Source: Deltaproteobacteria bacterium (GTDB lineage: Bacteria; Desulfobacterota; DSM-4660; Desulfatiglandales; HGW-15). From it: 5,772 bases of DNA. Position numbers and translations under genes: made by a program. Positions 1-5,484 of the stretch are shown in pieces. The DNA is taken from the NCBI GenBank assembly GCA_021737245.1, contig JAIPEI010000255.1:1-5772 (forward strand). The letters are read 5' to 3'. Position 1 is the first letter of the stretch, and each line of letters starts with the position of its first letter. A model generated the notes under the pieces. That model had not been told where the DNA came from, did not search any database, and saw only the letters and a program-made list of their open reading frames with translations.

Positions 1-2871
1 ACGCTGTCACCCCACCTCTCGGAGAGCGGGCGGGCGCTCCACATGGAGCTCAGGACCCTGACCCGCGTCACCGGCCTGGAAGGCGAGGCCGGCCGCTTCC
101 GGGTCACCTTGACCACCGAGCCGAGGTACATCGATACGGATCGCTGCACCGCGTGCGGCGAGTGTCTCAAGCAGTTTCCCGAGTGTGTCCGGTTCTCCCC
201 GGGCCTGGACCACCGGGCGCCCACCTGCATGCGGTATCCCCAGGCCACCCCTTACGCCTACTCCATAGACATGGATCGCTGCGAGGATGTGGACGCACTG
301 GTTCGGGTCTGTCGGGATGAGGCCATCCTCCCGGATGACCGCGCCCGGGAGACCGAGGTCGAGGTGAGCGCCGTCGTCCTGGCCTCCGGCGCGGACCTGT
401 TCGACCCCGGGGTGGTGGCGAACTGGGGCTACGGCGTGTACCCCAACGTGGTGACCAGCCTGGAGTACGAGCGGATCCTCTCGGCCTCCGGTCCCACCCA
501 GGGCCGGCTGGTGAGGCCGTCCGACGGAAAGGAGCCCCGGAAGGTCGCCTGGATCCAGTGCGCAGGGTCCCGGGGGATCAACAAAGGCGACGTTCCCTAC
601 TGCTCCAGCGCCTGCTGCATGTTCGCCCTGAAGGAAGCGGTGGTGACCAAGGAGCGGTTTCAGGACGACATCGAGGCCGTCATCTTTTTCATGGACATGC
701 GGACCTTCGGCAAGGACTACGAGCTCTACTACGAGCGGGCTAAACGGGACTTCGACGTCCGGTTCGTGCGCTGCAGACCGCACAGCATCGAGCCGGTCGG
801 CGACTCCGGGGACCTGTCCATCGCCTACGTCACGGACGACGGCCGGACGGAAAGGGCGGTCTTCGACATGGCGGTCCTCTCCACCGGCTTCCGGATCTCG
901 CCGGAGCTGGAGGAGCTGGCCGCGATCCTGGGCATCGAGCTCAACGAGCACCGCTTCGCGCGGACCACGAGCTTCGATCCCGTCTCCACGACCCGGGAAG
1001 GCATCTACGTGGCCGGCCTGATCCAGAGCCCGAAGGACATCCCGGAGACCATGGTGCAGGCGAGCGCCGCGGCCTGCCTGGCGTCGGACTTTCAGGCGGC
1101 CTCGGACCGGCCCGAGGAATCGGACGGGGAGTACCCCGCCGAGACGCCGGAGGAGCTCCCCCCGGAGCGGGACGTCCGGGACGAGGAGCCCCGCATCGGG
1201 GTCTTTGTCTGCGACTGCGGGTACAACATCGGCGGGCTCATCGACGTGAACGGGACCGCGGCCTACGCCCGGGGCCTTCCCGGCGTGGCGGTCTCCGAGG
1301 TGGTGGGCCGGGGCTGCTCGCGGGAGTCCCTGGCGCACATTCAGGAGGTCATCCGGACGCTGGGCCTCAACCGGGTGGTCATGGGGGCCTGCTCGCCCCG
1401 AACCCACGAGGTTCTGTTTCAGGACGCCGTGCGAAAGGCCGGGCTGAACAAGTACCTGGTGGAGATCGCCAACCTGCGGGACCAGGACACCTGGGTCCAC
1501 GGAAACCGTCCGGAAGAGGCCGGGCTCAAGGCCCGGGACCTGATTCGAATGGCGGTCTCCAGCGCCGCACTCTCCCGCCCGCTCGCCGAGCACACGCTCC
1601 CCATGAACAAGGATATCCTGGTGGTGGGGGGCGGCGTGACCGGGATGAACACGGCACTTCGGCTCGCCGAGAAGGGGTACAAGGTCTTTCTGGTGGAGCG
1701 GTCCGCAGAGCTGGGGGGCGTGGCCGGCCGGATCCGGAAGACCCTGCAGGGAGAGGACGTCGAGGTCTACATGCGGGATCTGATCGCACGCGTTCAGGCC
1801 CACGACAGGATCCAGGTCCTTCTCAACGCCGTCATCGTGGACCACTCCGGCATGCCGGGGATGTTCAGGACGGGCCTTCAGATCGGTCCGAGGCTGGCCT
1901 ACCGCCGGATCGAACACGGGGCGGCCGTTCTGGCCACCGGGGCCCCGCCCCGACGGCCGAAGACCTATCTCCTGGACGAGCACGAGGCGGTGGTCACCCA
2001 GCTGGACCTGGACGGCCTGCTCGAGGATCGGGCCGAAACGGTCCTCGGGTGGCAAAACGTGGTGATGATCCAGTGTGTCGGGTCCCGCTGCGAGGACAAC
2101 CCCAACTGCTCCCGCGTCTGCTGCCAGAGCGCGGTGAAGAATGCGCTGCGCATCCTCGACGCCAACCCCCGGGCCAGGGTGTTCGTCCTCTACCGCGACA
2201 TGCGGACCTACGGGTTCCAGGAGGACGCCTACCGCGAGGCCCGGGAGCGGGGCGTCCTGTTCGTCCACTACGAGCCGGAGGACGCGCCCGCTGTGGAACC
2301 TGCAGGCGGGCGGGTGAGGGTCACCTTCACCGACCCGGTGCTGGGCCGGAAGATCCGCATGGAGGCGGACTGCCTCGCGCTCAGCACGGGGTTCATGGCC
2401 GATGACGAGGCGACCGAGGATCTGGCCGCCATCTTCCATCTGAACCGAACGGTCGACGGATACTTTCTGGAGGACCACATCAAGCTGCGGCCCGTGGACC
2501 TCTCCGCCCCGGGGTTCTTCGTGGCCGGCACGGCCCACGCGCCCAAGTCCATCAGCGAGTGCATCGCCCAGGCCCAAGCCGCGGCCGGGAGGGCCCAGAC
2601 CCTGCTGGCGAAGGATGTGATCAACCTCGGGGCCTCGGTGGCCAAGGTGCAGGGAGAGAAATGCGCCGCCTGCCTGATATGCGTCCGCATCTGTCCCTTT
2701 GATGTGCCCTTCATCAACGCGGACGGCTACTCGGAGATCGATCCGGCCAAGTGCCACGGGTGCGGCCTGTGCGCGGCGGAGTGCCCCGCGGGCGCCATCC
2801 AGTTGATGCAGTATGAAGACGATCAGATCCTGGCCAAGGTGTACGGCCTGCTGGAAGGAATGTTCGCATGA
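1..2871 (+). CDS. hdrA: Tandem (fused) HdrA-like iron-sulfur flavoprotein, 5' partial
   Basis: Probable electron-transfer hub of a cytoplasmic heterodisulfide reductase-like complex serving MetVF. The frame is open from base 1, and its first residues (TLSPHLSESGRALHM) match the HdrA stretch just after the CxxCIL motif, so the real start and the first FAD fold lie upstream; the ATG at 43 is internal. Module 1 has an inserted ferredoxin-like region (Cys codons at 145, 154, 163, 184, then 280 and 310) and the HdrA signature CAGSR...YCSSACC (559-618). An acidic, proline-rich linker (about 1096-1191) follows. Module 2 has the HdrA N-terminal cluster domain (CDCG at 1210; further Cys at 1315 and 1390 in GACSPR), an FAD-binding GGGVTG (1627-1644), a second signature CVGSR...NCSRVCC (2074-2124), and a C-terminal ferredoxin with two intact CxxCxxCxxxCP motifs (2662-2697, 2752-2787). 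Module 2 lacks an inserted ferredoxin. QmoA/QmoB-type proteins are related, but the mvhD-metV-metF context favours HdrA. Confidence 0.93.
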   Translation, partial: TLSPHLSESGRALHMELRTLTRVTGLEGEAGRFRVTLTTEPRYIDTDRCTACGECLKQFPECVRFSPGLDHRAPTCMRYPQATPYAYSIDMDRCEDVDALVRVCRDEAILPDDRARETEVEVSAVVLASGADLFDPGVVANWGYGVYPNVVTSLEYERILSASGPTQGRLVRPSDGKEPRKVAWIQCAGSRGINKGDVPYCSSACCMFALKEAVVTKERFQDDIEAVIFFMDMRTFGKDYELYYERAKRDFDVRFVRCRPHSIEPVGDSGDLSIAYVTDDGRTERAVFDMAVLSTGFRISPELEELAAILGIELNEHRFARTTSFDPVSTTREGIYVAGLIQSPKDIPETMVQASAAACLASDFQAASDRPEESDGEYPAETPEELPPERDVRDEEPRIGVFVCDCGYNIGGLIDVNGTAAYARGLPGVAVSEVVGRGCSRESLAHIQEVIRTLGLNRVVMGACSPRTHEVLFQDAVRKAGLNKYLVEIANLRDQDTWVHGNRPEEAGLKARDLIRMAVSSAALSRPLAEHTLPMNKDILVVGGGVTGMNTALRLAEKGYKVFLVERSAELGGVAGRIRKTLQGEDVEVYMRDLIARVQAHDRIQVLLNAVIVDHSGMPGMFRTGLQIGPRLAYRRIEHGAAVLATGAPPRRPKTYLLDEHEAVVTQLDLDGLLEDRAETVLGWQNVVMIQCVGSRCEDNPNCSRVCCQSAVKNALRILDANPRARVFVLYRDMRTYGFQEDAYREARERGVLFVHYEPEDAPAVEPAGGRVRVTFTDPVLGRKIRMEADCLALSTGFMADDEATEDLAAIFHLNRTVDGYFLEDHIKLRPVDLSAPGFFVAGTAHAPKSISECIAQAQAAAGRAQTLLAKDVINLGASVAKVQGEKCAACLICVRICPFDVPFINADGYSEIDPAKCHGCGLCAAECPAGAIQLMQYEDDQILAKVYGLLEGMFA

Positions 2872-3317
2872 AAGAGTTCGAACCCGTCATCGTGGCGTTC
2901 TGCTGCCACTACTGTGCCTACACGGCGGCCGACATGGCCGGGACCATGAGGCTCTCCTATCCCCCGAACGTCAAGATCATCAAGGTCCCCTGCACGGGCA
3001 AGGTGGGGGGGGTCCACATCATGCGGGCCCTGGAGAAGGGGGCGGACGGCGTGATCGTGGCCGGATGCCTCGAGGGGGACTGCCACTTCAAGGACGGAAA
3101 CGTCAAGGCGGCCAAGCGTGTCTCGTATGTGCAGAAGCTGCTGGACGAGATCGGAATGGGGCCGGAGCGGGTGGAGATGGTGACGCTCTCCGCCGGCATG
3201 GGGGAGCGGTTCGCACGGATCGCCGCCGAGTTTACCGAGAGCGTCCGCGCCCTGGGACCCAACCCCGTGAAGGAAGCGCCGGCCGGCCGGGCCCGGGCCG
3301 CAGCGGCATCATCATAA
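2868..3317 (+). CDS. mvhD: MvhD-type [2Fe-2S] electron-transfer subunit
   Basis: Small iron-sulfur protein (149 aa) of the MvhD/FlpD family. In known complexes it passes electrons between HdrA and a partner such as a hydrogenase or formate dehydrogenase. Seen here: the N-terminal motif FCCHYC (C12, C13, C16), the family block YPPNVKIIKVPCTGKV (C42), and GADGVIVAGCLEGDCHFKDGN (C67, C72), together supplying the usual cysteines for one [2Fe-2S] cluster. The usual C-terminal part ends near ALGPNP; the last 15 or so residues form an Ala/Arg-rich tail that looks unstructured. The start is fixed by the ATGA overlap with the hdrA stop and by an AAGGA at 2855-2859, eight bases upstream. With no hydrogenase gene in view, its job here is probably to connect HdrA to MetVF or to an external donor, as in the Moorella MetFV-Hdr-MvhD complex. 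That role is inferred. Confidence 0.94.
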   Translation: MKEFEPVIVAFCCHYCAYTAADMAGTMRLSYPPNVKIIKVPCTGKVGGVHIMRALEKGADGVIVAGCLEGDCHFKDGNVKAAKRVSYVQKLLDEIGMGPERVEMVTLSAGMGERFARIAAEFTESVRALGPNPVKEAPAGRARAAAASS

Positions 3318-3338
3318 CGCTCAAGGAGACGAAAGACC

Positions 3339-4007
3339 ATGATCACAGCCGAGCGGAAACCCCTCGAAGAGATTCTCGCGTTGATCGAGCCCTACGACCG
3401 CATCCTGCTCGTGGGCTGCAACGAGTGCGTGACCGTGTGTGCGGCCGGGGGCCGCAAGGAGGTGGCCCTGCTCTCCTCCGCGCTCCAGATGGCCCGCATG
3501 AAGGAAGGAAAGACCCTGGACACGGTCGAGACCACCCTGGAGCGGCAGTGCGATCCGGAGTACGTGGAGGAGCTGGTGGCGTCCATCGACCGGGCCGACG
3601 CGGTGCTCTCCATGGCCTGCGGATGCGGCGTCCAGGAGGTTGCCAAACGCTTCAAGGAAAAACCCGTCTTTCCCGCGGTGAACACCAAGTTCATGGGGGC
3701 CTCGGAACGCCAGGGCGTCTGGGCGGAGCGCTGCCAGGGCTGCGGGGACTGCCTGCTGGGCCTGACCGGCGGCATCTGTCCCATCGCCCGCTGCTCCAAG
3801 CGGCTGCTCAACGGACCCTGCGGGGGCTCCAGCAACGGGAAGTGCGAGATCAACCCGGACGTGGACTGCGCCTGGCAGCTGATCTGGGACCGGCTGAAGG
3901 CCCTGGGCCTGGAATCGCGCTACGAGGACATCGCACCCCCCAAGGACTGGAGAACGAGTCGGGACGGCGGACCCCGAAGAATCATCAGAGAGGATCTGGC
4001 TTCATGA
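3339..4007 (+). CDS. metV: MetV, cysteine-rich subunit of methylenetetrahydrofolate reductase
   Basis: Companion subunit of MetF in acetogen-type methylenetetrahydrofolate reductases, containing the domain annotated as 'methylene-tetrahydrofolate reductase C-terminal' (PF12225). It is thought to carry iron-sulfur and zinc centres that bring electrons to the MetF flavin. The 222-residue protein shows GCNECVTVC (C27, C30, C34), ERQC (C71), ACGCG (C94, C96), a ferredoxin-like CQGCGDC (C132, C135, C138) followed by ICP (C147), and the family hallmark NGPCGGSSNGKCEI...CAW (C161, C169, C177). The density of cysteines is the strongest evidence for metal binding; which residue holds which centre cannot be read from sequence alone. 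The ATG follows AAGGAG (3323-3328) by ten bases, and the gene lies 21 bases after mvhD. Its stop overlaps the metF start as ATGA, a sign of coupled synthesis of the two subunits. Confidence 0.93.
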   Translation: MITAERKPLEEILALIEPYDRILLVGCNECVTVCAAGGRKEVALLSSALQMARMKEGKTLDTVETTLERQCDPEYVEELVASIDRADAVLSMACGCGVQEVAKRFKEKPVFPAVNTKFMGASERQGVWAERCQGCGDCLLGLTGGICPIARCSKRLLNGPCGGSSNGKCEINPDVDCAWQLIWDRLKALGLESRYEDIAPPKDWRTSRDGGPRRIIREDLAS

Positions 4008-4927
4008 AAACCGAAAGCAGACTGGAAAAGGTTCTGGCATCGGGCAATCTGGCGGTCACCTCCGAGTGCGGGCCGCCCCGGGGCGCCGTGCCGGAAAAGG
4101 TGAAAGAAAAAGCGGAGTTGCTGAGAGGCGCCGTGGACGGCATCAACGTGACGGACAACCAGACCGCCGTGGTCCGCATGAGCAGCCTGGCGGCCTGCAT
4201 CCTGATCGCGCAGATGGGGCTCGACCCGATCCTCCAGATGGTCACGAGGGATCGGAACCGCCTGGCCATGCAGAGCGACATCCTCGGGGCCTACGCTCAC
4301 GGCATCCACACCATGCTCTGCCTGTCCGGGGACCATCCCCAGTTCGGGGACCATCCCATGGCCGCCAACGTGTACGACCTGGACTCCATTCAGCTCATCC
4401 AGGTGGTCCGGGCCATGCGGGACGAGGGCAAGTTCCAGGGCGGAGACGACATCCTGAACCCGCCGAAGATGTTCATCGGAGCGGCCGCCAACCCTTTCGC
4501 CGACCCCTTCGAGCTGCGGGTGGCCCGCCTGGCCAAGAAGGTGAAGGCGGGGGTGGACTTCATCCAGACCCAGTGCATCTACAACCTGGACAAGTTCGAG
4601 CGCTGGATGGAAGGAGTTCGTGACCGGGGGCTCCACGAGCAGGTCTACATCCTCGCGGGCATCACCCCGATGAAATCGGCGGGCATGGCCAAGTACATGA
4701 AGAACCGGGTTCCCGGCATGGACGTCCCCGACGAGGTGGTGAAGCGGCTGTCCGGGGTCCCCAAGGAGAAGCAGGCCGAGGAGGGGATCAGGATGGCGGT
4801 GGAGGACATGCAGCGGCTCAAAGAGGTGGAAGGTGTGAGCGGGTTTCACATCATGGCCATCGAGTGGGAGCAGAAGGTCCCGGAGATCGTGGAGAGAGCG
4901 GGGCTTCTTCCCCGGCCCGTGGTTTGA
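4004..4927 (+). CDS. metF: Methylenetetrahydrofolate reductase MetF (catalytic subunit)
   Basis: Catalytic TIM-barrel flavoprotein interconverting 5,10-methylene- and 5-methyl-tetrahydrofolate, the last step of the methyl branch of the Wood-Ljungdahl pathway before methyl transfer. The 307-residue length is normal for a bacterial MetF. Visible motifs: VTSECGPPRG near the N-terminus, with E21 at the place of the catalytic Glu28 of E. coli MetF; GINVTDNQTAVVRMSS; CLSGDHP, with D110 where E. coli has flavin-contacting Asp120; and FIQTQCIYNLDKF, with Q190 matching the folate-binding Gln of E. coli (Q183). No extra domain is fused. The same frame is open back to about 2813, but the real start is the ATG at 4004, which overlaps the metV stop as ATGA and has AGAGAGGA (3987-3994) nine bases upstream. 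Pairing with metV, mvhD and hdrA suggests electrons come from the Hdr complex and not from NAD(P)H bound directly. The direction of flux in vivo cannot be told from this sequence. Confidence 0.96.
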   Translation: MKTESRLEKVLASGNLAVTSECGPPRGAVPEKVKEKAELLRGAVDGINVTDNQTAVVRMSSLAACILIAQMGLDPILQMVTRDRNRLAMQSDILGAYAHGIHTMLCLSGDHPQFGDHPMAANVYDLDSIQLIQVVRAMRDEGKFQGGDDILNPPKMFIGAAANPFADPFELRVARLAKKVKAGVDFIQTQCIYNLDKFERWMEGVRDRGLHEQVYILAGITPMKSAGMAKYMKNRVPGMDVPDEVVKRLSGVPKEKQAEEGIRMAVEDMQRLKEVEGVSGFHIMAIEWEQKVPEIVERAGLLPRPVV

Positions 4928-5038
4928 CGGCTTCGCAAAAACCCGCTCGGCCATACTTTGCTTGCGTTGCATGCGCATCGGGGGAGATCATGGGCCGAAA
5001 AACAACCGGACGTTTTGACCGTTGTAAAATAGGACTTG
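4928..5038. other. Intergenic region, possible dispersed repeat, no gene
   Basis: This is the only gap of note in the window. By eye it is richer in A and T than the flanking genes and holds no convincing reading frame. It contains an imperfect inverted pair, TCGGCCAT (4948-4955) against ATGGGCCGA (4990-4998), a perfect 8-bp palindrome ATGCGCAT (4971-4978), and a weak hairpin CAACCGG/CCGTTG (5003-5009 and 5019-5024). The phrase GACGGCTTCGCAAAAA at its left edge, reaching into the metF stop, resembles sequence I associate with dispersed intergenic repeats in sulfate-reducing Deltaproteobacteria; that is recollection, not a search result. No clear promoter or intrinsic terminator was found, so whether the receiver gene belongs to the operon is open. 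Confidence 0.35.
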
Positions 5039-5045
5039 AAGGAGG
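5039..5045 (+). promoter_or_regulatory. Strong ribosome binding site of the response regulator gene
   Basis: AAGGAGG, close to a full Shine-Dalgarno match, lies six bases before the ATG at 5052. It fixes that start and is the strongest ribosome binding site in the window, suggesting the receiver is translated well and independently of metF. Confidence 0.8.
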
Positions 5046-5051
5046 CGAACA

Positions 5052-5438
5052 ATGACGGACAAGCAGCTCATTCTCGTCGTGGACGACGACCCGGACCTGG
5101 TGGAAGCCGTGTCCATGAAGCTGGAGAGCAAGGGGTATCGAGTCGCCAAGGCGTATGACGGCGTTCAGGCATGGGACAAGATCAAGGAGGAGCGGCCGAA
5201 GCTGGTGATCCTCGATGTCATGATGCCCAACAAGAACGGCTACCAGGTGTGCGACGAGATCAAGAAGGATCCCGACTACAAGGACATCATTGTGGTCCTG
5301 CTCACCGCGGTGGGCGAGGCCGTGACCACGACGAGGTACATGCACCGGGACGGCATCACCACGCTGGCGGACGATTTCATCCCGAAGCCCATCGACCTGG
5401 ACAAGCTGATGGAGATCGTCGGCTCGTACGCCTCGTAG
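5052..5438 (+). CDS. Stand-alone CheY-like response regulator (receiver domain only)
   Basis: Cytoplasmic phospho-acceptor protein of a two-component system, 128 residues and a receiver domain only. All the key residues are seen: the acidic cluster D11-D12-D13 after strand 1 (ILVVDDDPD), the phosphorylated aspartate D55 (LVILDVMMPNKNG), the switch threonine T85 (VVLLTAV) and the invariant lysine K112 in FIPKPID. There is no DNA-binding or enzymatic output domain, so it must act by protein-protein contact or as a phosphorelay intermediate. The segment between T85 and K112 (GEAVTTTRYMHRDGITTLADD) is about five residues longer than in E. coli CheY and may form a special surface. No histidine kinase gene is in the window. 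It follows the metF operon by 124 bases and precedes a possible ACT-domain gene, suggesting but not proving a role tied to C1 metabolism or its electron supply. Confidence 0.92.
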   Translation: MTDKQLILVVDDDPDLVEAVSMKLESKGYRVAKAYDGVQAWDKIKEERPKLVILDVMMPNKNGYQVCDEIKKDPDYKDIIVVLLTAVGEAVTTTRYMHRDGITTLADDFIPKPIDLDKLMEIVGSYAS

Positions 5439-5457
5439 CCGAGGTCATTCGGCTGTG
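5434..5457 (+). other. Hairpin across the response regulator stop codon
   Basis: AGCCGA (5437-5442) pairs perfectly with TCGGCT (5449-5454) around a six-base loop. The stem can be extended by two G-U wobbles and a C-G pair to 5434/5457. No T-run follows, so it is not an intrinsic terminator. It covers a GAGG (5441-5444) and a possible GTG start (5455) of the next gene, so it could affect that gene's translation or protect the mRNA end. It may also be chance in GC-rich DNA. Confidence 0.35.
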
Positions 5458-5484
5458 CAGCGTGCCGGCGGGCGGTCGCGGAAG

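Noticed and set aside
43..45. ATG at 43 as the start of hdrA
   Set aside because: The frame is open upstream to base 1 and the residues before this Met already match HdrA. There is no Shine-Dalgarno at a proper distance, and the first FAD fold would be missing.
7..2757. A 916-codon open frame on the minus strand opposite hdrA
   Set aside because: It is the antisense shadow of a GC-rich gene. Its translation is rich in Gly, Pro, His, Val and Asp with no recognisable domain, while the plus-strand frame has a string of HdrA motifs.
2813..4003. Extension of the metF frame back to 2813
   Set aside because: This stretch overlaps mvhD and metV in another frame and translates to Gly/Arg/Pro-rich text without motifs. 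The MetF family begins at 4004.
4328..4357. Near-exact 12-base direct repeat inside metF, coding GDHP twice
   Set aside because: Related MetF proteins show similar text (GDH...G-HP) around the flavin-contact Asp, so the repeat reflects protein conservation and biased codon choice, not a DNA element.
4949..4961. GG...GC element as a sigma-54 promoter before the receiver gene
   Set aside because: The GG and GC are separated by nine bases, not the required ten, and the flanking bases match the consensus poorly.
5015..5030. TTGACC and TAAAAT as a sigma-70 promoter for the receiver gene
   Set aside because: The two boxes are only four bases apart, and neither has a partner at 16-18 bases.
4928..5038. 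Intrinsic terminator after metF
   Set aside because: The inverted pairs are imperfect, one has a long loop, and none is followed by a T-run on the + strand.
4864..5055. Short frames on both strands across the metF-receiver gap
   Set aside because: They have no proper ribosome binding site, overlap metF, and show no domain. Any similarity to short hypothetical proteins elsewhere would be better explained by a shared intergenic repeat.
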